Assembly (NCBI RefSeq): GCF_900177375.1
Contig: NZ_FWZU01000004.1
Span: 310,001-374,000, forward strand
Reading direction: 5' to 3'
DNA length: 64,000 bases
Origin: Desulfovibrio gilichinskyi
GTDB taxonomy: Bacteria > Desulfobacterota > Desulfovibrionia > Desulfovibrionales > Desulfovibrionaceae
Positions within the stretch are counted from its first letter, which is position 1. Every line of letters begins with the position of its first letter. Below are positions 34,367-42,708 of the stretch, one piece after another. The notes under the pieces are model-generated. The model was not told where the DNA came from. It saw only the letters and a program-made list of their open reading frames with translations, and ran no database searches. Both the position numbers and the translations under genes were made by a program.

Positions 34367-36067
34367 TCAGTCCATGTCTGATGCAGGTAGTCTTATCAAA
34401 AAAGTTGTTCCTTTTCCCTCGACTGATTTGCAGGTGATGGTTCCATTAAGGTTGCGGATGATAGTATGAGTTCTGGTTAAACCTTCCCCTACACTTTCTC
34501 CAAGGTCTTTTGTCGTGAAGAAAAGGTCATAGATGTGGTGCATGTTTTCGTTGGGGATGCCGATACCTGTATCATTGATATAAAATTCTACCTGCTCTTC
34601 CACATTTCTGGTCCCTATAGTAATTAAACCTTGTTTTGCGCTCCCTGCATATTTTTTCCTGATTGAATCAGCGGCATTTATAATAAGATTCAAGATAGCT
34701 TGGCTTATTTCTCCGGGGCGTGCTGTTATTTTTGCCAGATTATGAGAGAAAGCCGTCTTAACTTCAGCAACCGGCTTCCACTCATTTGTGGACACCGTCA
34801 GAACATTTAAAGCTACTTCATTAAGGTCGAGAAGGATTGCAGATTCATAATCAAGGTGCGTAAAACTGTTTAAAGCCTTAACAATTGTTGAAACGTGTTC
34901 TATGCCTTCCTGTGATTCGTGTATTGCCAGAAAAACTTCTTCTCTCAAGTAGTCAACATTTTCTATGTCCTTCGGCGAAATAACATTAGAATCATATTTA
35001 TTGTCTGAAATATTTTTAGGAAGATGTTCGGTTAGTTTATTGATAAATTCAAATAATTCGCTGAAGGACTGATTAAGAAAGTTTAAATTTTGCGATAAAA
35101 ATTGCAACGGAGTATTAATTTCATGGGAAACTCCGGAAGCAAGCTGCCCTATGCCTTGTAGTTTATGGCTTTGCCACAACTGGCGTTCCATTTCTGTTTT
35201 TTGGGTTAAGTCGTCAATAAGAACTATCCCGCCTTGGGATTTTCCGCTTATATCGAGCATTTTGGACATCACGACGCTGTAGTAAAAAATGTCATCGTCT
35301 TCGCGGACTTCTTTATCAATTGTAAGGGAAGGTCTTCCTTCAGATATAAAATTTTTTATTTCATCTGCCAGCCATGGGAATGTTTCACTCAGCGGAGTTC
35401 CCTTTATCTCTTCCGGGTCTTTGCCCTTTTGCCCGTAATATACCGCCCCCGGGAGATTGGTGATTCCAAGCATAGAAAAAGATTTTGGATTCATATTGTC
35501 AATATTGCCGTGTTCATCAATTAAAATAGTCGGAACATTCAGACTTTCGAATATAGTCAGATATTTGTTTTTCTCATTGGTAATTTGTCTATTTGATTTC
35601 TGTAATTCTTTAATTGTATTGTCAGGGTCCAGACCAGACCACTCAGAGCAGAAAGCAATTTCAATCCGATCCAGTACTCTCTCAACAAATTTTTCATAGT
35701 GAAGTTTGCGTTCTTGATCTGTATCCATATTTCGGACTAGATCTACATAAGCATAGCGATAATATTTGTAGAGCCCGAGAAACATTTGAAGGCTTATACC
35801 CCGTTCACGGTGCACACGGGCTTCAATCACACCAAATACTGCTGCAGGGTCCTCTGCATAGTTCTCGTCCGCGCTAAACTGCGGTAAATCGTCGCCGTAT
35901 TCATTCAGAGCAATAATTATAGCTTCTGATAATCCCTGTATAGAAATTCGCCATGCTTCAATAAGTGTTGAGGTATAATCTGTATATTTTTGAGCTTTAG
36001 CGTAAGATAGAATGCGCTCCATCAACCAAAGTTCATTGTCAGAAATAAATTTAGCAAGAGTCTGCAT
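34367..36067 (-). CDS. PAS-domain sensor histidine kinase
   Basis: A ~566-residue cytoplasmic kinase. Residues ~1-150 form a helical input domain resembling the RsbR N-terminal type (tentative). A short coiled coil and a PAS domain (~170-300, FESLNVPTILIDEHGNI) follow, then HisKA with the phospho-acceptor in SGVSHEINTPLQFL and HATPase with the N-box LNLIINAADSI and INDTGIGIP. The G2 box reads GEGLTRTHTI instead of the usual GLGLAI pattern. No transmembrane segment is present. Start 36067 is chosen because GGAGG lies five bases upstream; longer in-frame starts reach 36118. No response regulator is adjacent. Confidence 0.85.
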   Translation of the reverse strand: MQTLAKFISDNELWLMERILSYAKAQKYTDYTSTLIEAWRISIQGLSEAIIIALNEYGDDLPQFSADENYAEDPAAVFGVIEARVHRERGISLQMFLGLYKYYRYAYVDLVRNMDTDQERKLHYEKFVERVLDRIEIAFCSEWSGLDPDNTIKELQKSNRQITNEKNKYLTIFESLNVPTILIDEHGNIDNMNPKSFSMLGITNLPGAVYYGQKGKDPEEIKGTPLSETFPWLADEIKNFISEGRPSLTIDKEVREDDDIFYYSVVMSKMLDISGKSQGGIVLIDDLTQKTEMERQLWQSHKLQGIGQLASGVSHEINTPLQFLSQNLNFLNQSFSELFEFINKLTEHLPKNISDNKYDSNVISPKDIENVDYLREEVFLAIHESQEGIEHVSTIVKALNSFTHLDYESAILLDLNEVALNVLTVSTNEWKPVAEVKTAFSHNLAKITARPGEISQAILNLIINAADSIRKKYAGSAKQGLITIGTRNVEEQVEFYINDTGIGIPNENMHHIYDLFFTTKDLGESVGEGLTRTHTIIRNLNGTITCKSVEGKGTTFLIRLPASDMD

Positions 36068-36307
36068 TGAACCCTCCATGGTATTCATTCGGGCATGGAA
36101 TAGTTTTAATCTGTTCAATAATTAAATAGCCCCTTTAATATGCACATTTAAAACTATAAATACAATTAAAAGCGTATAAAATTATATAGAAATGATTAAC
36201 ACAAAACAGCTCTGCTTTATTAAGCCAGAGATGTTTTGCGCTATTATAGATAAGATGACGGATTTAATTAAGGTCTAAGTGCTCTTTTAACTAGCAAATT
36301 TAGATAA

Positions 36308-36865
36308 TTAGAAGACTATCGCTTCAAACCAGAATATATTGGTAGCTTCATCCTGCCATGCCCTTGGTTCCATTCCTGCCTTCTGGCAAGTGTGCGCCAG
36401 AAATTGGTGGCGATTCCATTTCCATTCAGTTGCAACCTGCGGCAACAGCAGCCCCGAATTTCTTCCTCTTTGCATGATCAGTCCGTGTTTTCCTATTTCT
36501 ATCTGCTCTATGTCAGGGCAGATGGAAATAGGACTTAGAATCGAAATTTCGTAATCAAGTTCTTCATATTCACTTAAAGTGAGCTCTGGAAATCTGGGGT
36601 CTTCAAATGCTGCCGCGCGGGCCATTGCCCATATTGTTTGATAAAGCGGTCCGGTCCCTTGAACATTACCTATGCACCCGCGAAGATCGCCACCAAGCTT
36701 AAGTGTAACAAAGGCCCCAAGGTTCTCTTTCAGGTGTCCAGTTGGCGGATCCGGTATTTCATGCTCTTTATCACCGCGCAGGTTGCTGACAATGCTCAGC
36801 TTTACAATCTTTTTGAGATATTCTTTTTCTTCGTCAGTAAGCGAAAAACTGAAATTTTCTGTCAT
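36308..36865 (-). CDS. AMMECR1 family protein (AmmeMemoRadiSam protein A)
   Basis: A 185-residue AMMECR1-domain protein. The hallmark LRGCIG appears as GGDLRGCIGNVQG, followed by AAFEDPRFPELTLSEYEEL and the conserved SGLLLPQVATEW. In many anaerobes it is one part of an AmmeMemoRadiSam set with a Memo protein and a radical SAM enzyme. Neither is in this window, and the biochemical role is not established. A clear AAGGAGAG precedes the ATG. It lies nine bases downstream of the Cys-rich domain gene, as the last gene of the operon starting at 39257. Confidence 0.85.
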   Translation of the reverse strand: MTENFSFSLTDEEKEYLKKIVKLSIVSNLRGDKEHEIPDPPTGHLKENLGAFVTLKLGGDLRGCIGNVQGTGPLYQTIWAMARAAAFEDPRFPELTLSEYEELDYEISILSPISICPDIEQIEIGKHGLIMQRGRNSGLLLPQVATEWKWNRHQFLAHTCQKAGMEPRAWQDEATNIFWFEAIVF

Positions 36866-36874
36866 GGTCTCTCC

Positions 36875-37117
36875 TTACTTAGACTTATTTCGTTTGAGCT
36901 TGCCTATGATGTAATCATACATCTCAGGGCGATGAGGCAGGGCGCAGTCCGAGCACCATTTAATGCCGTCTTTAACTTCATATGTGCCGCCGCATTTTTC
37001 CAGATGATAGAGTGGGCAGAAGCAGAACAGGCAGTTGAATTCCAAGTTGTTTTCCACTTCATGGCAGGGAAAATACCGGCATTGATAATTTCTAAAAAAA
37101 CGGAAACTGTTTTCCAT
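36875..37117 (-). CDS. Cysteine-rich small domain protein
   Basis: An 80-residue protein with seven cysteines, most likely two metal knuckles: CRYFPCHE, then CLFCFCPLYHLEKCGG and KWCSDCALPHRP. It matches the cysteine-rich small domain often found beside cobalamin-synthesis or Memo-type genes. Zinc or iron-sulfur binding is likely but unproven. Its ATG lies one base after the stop codon of the PP2C phosphatase gene (stop 37121-37119, ATG 37117), so translation is coupled. Confidence 0.8.
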   Translation of the reverse strand: MENSFRFFRNYQCRYFPCHEVENNLEFNCLFCFCPLYHLEKCGGTYEVKDGIKWCSDCALPHRPEMYDYIIGKLKRNKSK

Positions 37118-37118
37118 G

Positions 37119-39257
37119 CTACGACTCACAATTCAGTTTGTTAACTTTGATAATGACGAGAGTTATATCGTCTTCCTGCTCCATTTCGCCTTGAAACTCT
37201 TGTACTGCATTGATTATTTTGTTTTGTATTTCAGATGCAGGCAATGCTGCATTTTCCAGAATAAGTGCATCAAGTTTTTTCCGCCCGAACATTTCATTGT
37301 CACTGTTTCGAGCCTCCCATATTCCGTCTGTGCCGATGAACACGATTTCACCTTCTGCCAGTGGTGTTATGGATTCTGCGTAGTCACTTGCGTCAAATAT
37401 GCCTAAGGCAAGCATTGCATCGCCTACGAGTTCTCTCGTTTCACCTGTTGCCGGAGTGTAAACAGTGGCCGGATCGTGTCCTGCTCTGACATAGGTGGCG
37501 GTGGAATTGTCGGAAGAAATCTCCATACAAAAAAGAGTCATAAAGCGTCCGGTATTGCCTATGTCATTGCATAGCAACCGATTAACTTCGGCAATTCTTG
37601 CTGCAAGAGGCAACTTGTGTCCTGATGCATGTTTGAGGTGTGCGCGACCTGTCGCCATAAGCAGTGCGGCTGAAACTCCGTGTCCGGTTACGTCTCCAAG
37701 TAATATTCCTGTCCCGCCGTCGCTTGGGACTTTATAGTAATCGAAATAATCCCCGCCGGTTTCGTCACAGGAGATGCTTATGCCGGAAATATCAAGTCCG
37801 GCTACTTTCGGCGAAATTTCAGGAAGGAGATTGTTATGAACCTCTTGAGCAAGTTCCATGGATTTAGTTATCCGTAAATGGTCCTGCAGTTTAGGAATCA
37901 TAGAATTGAACGCTTCCGCAAGGGTCTGCCGCTCGTCATTGGTGCCGACTTCAACGTGTGTGGAAAGGTCTCCCCCTGCGATTCTCTTTGCCGCATCGGT
38001 CATCAGAATGAGAGGGGCAATGATTGCCTTGCTGCCGAGATAGGCGACAAGCGCGACCGTAAGCAGAATAATGAAAGCCGCAGTTCCGACAGCAATGTAA
38101 AGATTCTGACTGAGGTCAAGGGTTCTTTCTGCCGCTGCGTCTGGTATTTCTGTTATTACTTTTTCCGGAACTATCAGCACATAACTGCCTTGATCTCTAA
38201 ACGGTGCATATGCCCAGACTGAATCAATTCCGTTATGGGGCATTCTCACTACACCGGATTTCTTAGCTATAATATCCTGAGTTGTTATGGCCAGTTTTTC
38301 TGCGTTTGAAGATTGCAAAAATTTGAGATCGCTTGGAAGTTGGGCGCGCCATGAAATAGATTTTTCTTCATGGCCTGATTCTGCCCAGATTCGAAGCTCG
38401 TTTTTGCCGTTTGATACAACCGGCCCCACCACGAAAGCCTGAATTGCGGAGGACCATTGCGATGACAACTCATCTTTTCGCAGCAACTGAACCAACTGAA
38501 TATCGATTGCCGCAACTCCCAGAATCTTTCCGCCCCTGCCTCTGATGGGCATGGAGAGAGTGTAGACCTGCTGACCTGTGCTTACGTCGATAAACCTTTC
38601 CCATACAATCCGGCTTGTTGAGATGGCATTTGTAAACCATTTCCTTTTTCTAGGATCGTAATCTCGGGGATAATTGCCGTGTCCCGGGTACTCCATATGC
38701 AGCCCGGAAGTAAGAGTTACATGAATTCTATGCAACCCTGTTCCGGCTTCTGAAAAAAAGGATTTGAATTCAGGTTTTAAGAGATTCAGCCGTGCAATAT
38801 TCTGATCTTTTTTCATGTATTGTTTGTCTTTCGGGTAAAAGAAAACGGGTTCTTCAAGGCTTATGGAAGAAGATTTTCGTTCACCTGAATCATCAATGCT
38901 GAAATATTGATCTGAGGGGGCAAGGTCAGGCGGCTGTTTACCCGCTGTTTTAAAATCATCAGCAAAATAAACTTTCGGCAGTCCGTTTACCGGATCATTA
39001 AGCACATCTTCAGCATCAGATACAATTGCTTTAAGTGCGAATTCAAGTGAAACAGCCTGCTGTTGCACCAGTTTGGCAGAGTCCTTTGCAGATTGGCGCA
39101 TTTCACCTTGTAAAATGTTGATCATCCCGGATCGCAGAGTTTCAGATTGAGTCTGTCCGAGACTGAGAATACCCTGTCTGCTGATAGAGGCAACAACCAG
39201 AAGTGGAATCAGGCTGAAAACCAACAAGAGAAAGAATAATTTTGTACGTATACTCAT
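37119..39257 (-). CDS. Membrane sensor with Cache, HAMP and SpoIIE/RsbU-type PP2C phosphatase
   Basis: A 712-residue signalling protein. It has a TM segment at ~6-27 (FFLLLVFSLIPLLVVAS), a large periplasmic double-Cache sensor (~30-385), a second TM segment (~390-412) and HAMP (~415-465). The PP2C-like serine/threonine phosphatase domain (~490-712) has metal motifs GDYFDYY, GDVTGHGVSAALLM and GTDGIWEARN. Such proteins dephosphorylate an anti-sigma-factor antagonist in partner switching; no antagonist or anti-sigma gene is adjacent. It is first in an operon with the Cys-rich and AMMECR1 genes. Confidence 0.9.
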   Translation of the reverse strand: MSIRTKLFFLLLVFSLIPLLVVASISRQGILSLGQTQSETLRSGMINILQGEMRQSAKDSAKLVQQQAVSLEFALKAIVSDAEDVLNDPVNGLPKVYFADDFKTAGKQPPDLAPSDQYFSIDDSGERKSSSISLEEPVFFYPKDKQYMKKDQNIARLNLLKPEFKSFFSEAGTGLHRIHVTLTSGLHMEYPGHGNYPRDYDPRKRKWFTNAISTSRIVWERFIDVSTGQQVYTLSMPIRGRGGKILGVAAIDIQLVQLLRKDELSSQWSSAIQAFVVGPVVSNGKNELRIWAESGHEEKSISWRAQLPSDLKFLQSSNAEKLAITTQDIIAKKSGVVRMPHNGIDSVWAYAPFRDQGSYVLIVPEKVITEIPDAAAERTLDLSQNLYIAVGTAAFIILLTVALVAYLGSKAIIAPLILMTDAAKRIAGGDLSTHVEVGTNDERQTLAEAFNSMIPKLQDHLRITKSMELAQEVHNNLLPEISPKVAGLDISGISISCDETGGDYFDYYKVPSDGGTGILLGDVTGHGVSAALLMATGRAHLKHASGHKLPLAARIAEVNRLLCNDIGNTGRFMTLFCMEISSDNSTATYVRAGHDPATVYTPATGETRELVGDAMLALGIFDASDYAESITPLAEGEIVFIGTDGIWEARNSDNEMFGRKKLDALILENAALPASEIQNKIINAVQEFQGEMEQEDDITLVIIKVNKLNCES

Positions 39258-39269
39258 AATTTTTAAATT

Positions 39270-39596
39270 TTAAGAAAAGTCAATTTTAGAAGAAGGAGAT
39301 TCACAGTTTGATGTTTCCGGTAGATCTGAAAAAGGGAAAGGTTTCCGGTTATCATTAAGCGTAGCATAGCGTAGTAGTTCATAAGTATAGGCGCTGAGTC
39401 TGTTGCCGAATCTGCGAAGCGGGGCGGAAGATTTGGCGAAAATCAGCAGGTAGGCATATTGAAAAAAAACAACTGCTTGAAGTAATAGTCTAACCAGCTC
39501 AAAGGCGATCATGCATATGATTGTTCTTAAAAGTCTTTTGAGTATGTCGATCCGGCTGTTTTTACATTCGGTAAAGTTTTCCATCTTTTTATGCAT
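39270..39596 (-). CDS. DUF4389-like membrane protein
   Basis: A ~108-residue protein with one or two hydrophobic segments (RTIICMIAFELVRLLLQAVV, then YAYLLIFA) and the characteristic following part, SAPLRRFGNRLSAYTYELLRY, seen in DUF4389 proteins. The frame extends upstream to 39731, but MHKKMENF with AAGGA near it is the more plausible start (39596 or 39584). It lies 12 bases upstream of the PP2C sensor gene, so it may belong to the same transcript. Function unknown. Confidence 0.6.
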   Translation of the reverse strand: MHKKMENFTECKNSRIDILKRLLRTIICMIAFELVRLLLQAVVFFQYAYLLIFAKSSAPLRRFGNRLSAYTYELLRYATLNDNRKPFPFSDLPETSNCESPSSKIDFS

Positions 39597-39750
39597 CCTT
39601 TTATAAAACAGTTCACAAACATTTATTAAAAGTGTTAGATTAGAAGTAACTCCGATATTATATACAATCTTCTTTCCATTGGATTGTACCTTCTTTGTTT
39701 TCAGACAGCAATGGAGGATTGAAAATTGCATCAGAACCCGTAACAGGGAA

Positions 39751-39765
39751 ATAACCGTCGGTTAT
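39751..39765. promoter_or_regulatory. Small palindrome between divergent genes
   Basis: ATAACC-GTC-GGTTAT is a perfect 6 bp inverted repeat midway between the divergent starts at 39596 and 39823. It may be an operator; it has no T-run for termination. Confidence 0.3.
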
Positions 39766-39822
39766 CCGGCTTATCCGCTAGCTTGGCAGAAATTATGAAC
39801 TTCGACCTCCGGGAGGTGTTTG

Positions 39823-40104
39823 ATGAACACCATGCTGATAGAAGAATTGGTAAGAAGAAAGGCTCAGTCGTTCAGGTCTGACGGGGCTTCAATTTCAGAA
39901 GCTCTTGACCGTGCAGGGGAAGAAATCTTATTGCGCTTCGGAGCAGGGCGCGGACATGGCTCCCTTTTTTGTCTGCGTATGTGTTTGCAAGCGGCAAAAG
40001 AACGAATTTCTCCGGAATATCAGAGTGAATCCGGTAATGCGGAGGGGGACAAAAGGCTTCCGCTAACAAATTTTGTGCAGGCAGGAGAATATTGTTCCCT
40101 TTAG
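39823..40104 (+). CDS. Small conserved-looking protein, function unknown
   Basis: A 93-residue protein starting MNTMLIEELVRRKAQSF, with a helical first half and a polar, probably disordered tail. GGGAGG lies six bases before the ATG at 39823, a good site, though partly inside a short palindrome ACCTCCGGGAGGT that could hide it. The 3' end abuts the convergent yjbQ gene. No domain is recognised. Confidence 0.55.
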   Translation: MNTMLIEELVRRKAQSFRSDGASISEALDRAGEEILLRFGAGRGHGSLFCLRMCLQAAKERISPEYQSESGNAEGDKRLPLTNFVQAGEYCSL

Positions 40105-40506
40105 TTACTCCTCAGACGGAAGCCACTTAATCCACAAGTTGCGGTTTCGCGGTCCGTCAAATTCGCAGAAGAATATTTTTTGCCATGTACCGAGCATTAT
40201 TTCTCCGCCTTCCACGATAAGCATCTGTTCAGGACCGAACATGCTGGTCTTGATGTGTGCATCGCTGTTACCTTCTGCGTGCTGATAATCTCCGGCATGC
40301 GGAACAAGTTTCCTTAGATTAACTATGATATCTCTGACCACATCGGGGTCGGCTCCTTCGTTTACAGTGACAGCTCCTGTTGTGTGTGGGCAGTACAGAA
40401 GAACTGCGCCGGATGACCAGCCTTTATCGCGAACAATCTTCCTCACCATTCCGGTAATGTCGATCATTTCGTCTCTGACATTTGTTCTGATATTAAGTGT
40501 TTCCAT
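40105..40506 (-). CDS. yjbQ: YjbQ/UPF0047 family protein
   Basis: A 133-residue single-domain protein of the YjbQ family, with the hallmark CPHTTGAVTVNEGADPDV, HAEGNSDAHIK and GTWQKIFFCEFDGPRNR. Some members show weak thiamin phosphate synthase activity, but the physiological role is unsettled. It follows cobM by two bases, as the last gene of the cobalamin-rich minus-strand run. Confidence 0.9.
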   Translation of the reverse strand: METLNIRTNVRDEMIDITGMVRKIVRDKGWSSGAVLLYCPHTTGAVTVNEGADPDVVRDIIVNLRKLVPHAGDYQHAEGNSDAHIKTSMFGPEQMLIVEGGEIMLGTWQKIFFCEFDGPRNRNLWIKWLPSEE

Positions 40507-40508
40507 AT

Positions 40509-41267
40509 TTAATCCTCACCTTTTCTGAACATGTGAGTGAAACCGGAGTCGTAGAGTAATGATTCCGTTTCCTTATTTTTACCCGGAAGAATGAGAAAAA
40601 TGGTCTGCCGTTTGAAGCCGTTCTCTTCTGCTGTTGCAGCAAGGTTGCTCAAAGTTGTTTCAACTGATTTTTCTTCGGGCCAGCCTATACGGTATCCGAT
40701 GATTACAGGTGTTTCCGGTCCCATTCCGCCTTTGACAAGTTCTTCCTGAATTCTGGAAGGATTGCCTGCGGAAAGATAGATGGCCATAGCACTGCCATGC
40801 ATAGCAAGCTTTTCCAAGCTTTCACTTTGCGGAACAGGTGTGCGGCCTTCCATGCGGGTTATGATAAGAGTCTGTGTGCCGCTTGGTACGGTGAAAGATG
40901 CGCTGGAGGCCGCCGCAGCGGCGCAGGCAGAAGTCACGCCGGGGATAACTTCATATTCAATTGAACTTTGTTTAAGCAGTCTGGCCTGTTCCTGTACAGC
41001 TCCGTAGAGGGAAGGGTCGCCTGTATGAACGCGGGCAACAATGTTACCTTTTAAGGCATACTCAATCATGATGGAGTTTGTTTCTTCAAGTGACATTGCC
41101 GCAGAATTTTCAATGCGCGCATCAGGAGAAGCTTCGGCAATTACCGCTTCCGGCACAAGTGAACCTGCATACAGCACAAGCCCTGCCTCGCGAATTATGC
41201 GTTGACCTTTGACTGTTATGAGTTCGGGGTCTCCCGGTCCTGCTCCAATGAAATATACTTTGCCCAT
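40509..41267 (-). CDS. cbiF: Precorrin-4 / cobalt-precorrin-4 C11-methyltransferase
   Basis: A 252-residue SAM-dependent corrin methyltransferase (CbiF/CobM). VYFIGAGPGDPELITVKGQ at the start, YAGSLVPE, ARVHTGDPSLYGAVQEQ and VIPGVTSACAAAAAS are characteristic of the C11 enzyme. It is three bases after cbiET. With CbiD in the same run, the anaerobic (early cobalt insertion) pathway is implied, so CbiF is the better name. Confidence 0.93.
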   Translation of the reverse strand: MGKVYFIGAGPGDPELITVKGQRIIREAGLVLYAGSLVPEAVIAEASPDARIENSAAMSLEETNSIMIEYALKGNIVARVHTGDPSLYGAVQEQARLLKQSSIEYEVIPGVTSACAAAAASSASFTVPSGTQTLIITRMEGRTPVPQSESLEKLAMHGSAMAIYLSAGNPSRIQEELVKGGMGPETPVIIGYRIGWPEEKSVETTLSNLAATAEENGFKRQTIFLILPGKNKETESLLYDSGFTHMFRKGED

Positions 41268-41270
41268 AAT

Positions 41271-42491
41271 TTATGACTCCGGCTTGTCAGCCCACATTAT
41301 TGTGACGGGATTTTGCGCTTTAAAACGGATATCGCCGGCGAGTTTATCTGAAATACTGGCTTGAAGCTGCATAGCCTGCCATTGCCATCCTAATTGTTCA
41401 AAAATTTCTTTTGTGCGTTGAACTGAACCCATAAGAATGGCGTGAACTACAATACGCCCGCCGGGTTTGAGTCTTGCTGTTGCTTCAGTTATTGTTGAAC
41501 TGTCTTTTCCTATTCCTCCGCCGATAAAAATTCGGTCAGGGTCGGGTAGCTCTGCTAAAGCTTGCGGCATTGTTCCTTGAACCGGTACAACCGTGAAGGC
41601 TCCAAATTTTCGCACATTTTCTTTTATCATTTCAAATCTATCCGTGTCCTTTTCTACCGCAAAAACTTGTGAATTTTTCGCAAGAAAAGAAGCTTCAATA
41701 GAAACTGAACCGCATCCCGCGCCGAGGTCCCATATTGTTTGTCCTCTGCTAAGCCCCAGCAGGGCGAGACCCGTAGCGCGAACAGGAAGTTTTGTAATAA
41801 GCCCTTTCTGGCGTGTAAAATCATCATCACTGCGCCCGATAACTGGATGGTTGCAGGAGCAGTGCCCAACCGTAAGCATCACAAGATTTAGGTCTGAACA
41901 TGTGAAGTCTAGAAATTTATCCAGAGGTCCTGTGGTAATTTTTTCAGACGAAGTACCAAGCTGATCCAGAACCGTCATAGTGTAATTTGCAACACCTTTT
42001 TCGAGTAATTTTTTTGCGATTACAGCAGGATTATTGATATGATCGGTATACACTGCGCAGTCTGCTACGCGCTGCAATGCTCCGAATAGAGGGGAGGAGT
42101 TTGTCCTGCCGTGGAGCGATATGATTTCGAAATTTTTCCATCCCTTGCCTATTTTCGCCGCGGCAAGCTGAACAGTTGATACACAGGGAATAACGCAAAC
42201 GCTGTCGCTGCCGAGATTCCTGATCATGCTTTCTGCTATTCCGAAAAGCAGCGGGTCTCCGTCAGCCAGAAGAACAATTCTTTTCCCAGACTGACGCAGT
42301 TCATCAAGTTTTTCTGCAAATGCTGCAACCGGGGTAAAGAAAGTCAGGAGTTCGCCATTAAACTCAGGGAATTTATCCAGCAACCGTTTGCCGCCTGCCA
42401 GTACATCCGCTTCGCAGATGATCTGACGTGATGATTCCATCGGTTCCAGACTGCCGGGATGTAGGCCTATTATGTGTACAGCGTGTTTCAT
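41271..42491 (-). CDS. cbiET: Cobalt-precorrin-7 C5/C15-methyltransferase and decarboxylase, CbiE-CbiT fusion
   Basis: A 406-residue fusion. Residues ~1-205 are CbiE (IIGLHPGSLEPM; LADGDPLLFGIAESM), a tetrapyrrole methylase acting at C5. Residues ~215-406 are CbiT (IWDLGAGCGSVSIEASFLA; RIFIGGGIGKDSSTI), a Rossmann methyltransferase that methylates C15 and decarboxylates the C12 acetate. The fused form corresponds to CobL. It is separated from cbiD by 217 bases that hold a degenerate repeat of the cbiD 3' end. Confidence 0.93.
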   Translation of the reverse strand: MKHAVHIIGLHPGSLEPMESSRQIICEADVLAGGKRLLDKFPEFNGELLTFFTPVAAFAEKLDELRQSGKRIVLLADGDPLLFGIAESMIRNLGSDSVCVIPCVSTVQLAAAKIGKGWKNFEIISLHGRTNSSPLFGALQRVADCAVYTDHINNPAVIAKKLLEKGVANYTMTVLDQLGTSSEKITTGPLDKFLDFTCSDLNLVMLTVGHCSCNHPVIGRSDDDFTRQKGLITKLPVRATGLALLGLSRGQTIWDLGAGCGSVSIEASFLAKNSQVFAVEKDTDRFEMIKENVRKFGAFTVVPVQGTMPQALAELPDPDRIFIGGGIGKDSSTITEATARLKPGGRIVVHAILMGSVQRTKEIFEQLGWQWQAMQLQASISDKLAGDIRFKAQNPVTIMWADKPES

Positions 42492-42576
42492 TTAAGCCTT
42501 ATACAATGGAAATTAAAGATGTGAAAGGAGCCATATTCACGGCACTGTGTCCTATATATATCACCCAAATCAAGCT

Positions 42577-42625
42577 CAATATTTTCCCGTCAAAGTCAAA
42601 TAGACAGTACTGAGTAGATACATTA
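42577..42625 (-). pseudogene. Degenerate copy of the cbiD 3' end
   Basis: On the minus strand the frame here reads QYCLFDFDGKIL, matching KYCLFDFDGNML at the C-terminus of CbiD (coded at about 42715-42750). CCGTCAAAGTCAAA is identical in both copies. The copy lies just after cbiD in transcription order, has no start, and a stop lies upstream in frame near 42658. It looks like a partial tandem duplication that has decayed. Confidence 0.5.
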
Positions 42626-42708
42626 TAATATACTGTAAATAAATGTTCTTTACATTTTTAGATTACCGATAAGTTCCGCTTTAAATGTGACTATTAGCTC
42701 TTAATTGG

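Noticed and set aside
37878-38222. Plus-strand frame opposite the PP2C sensor
   Set aside because: The sensor's frame is continuous with clear domains; the opposite frame has none.
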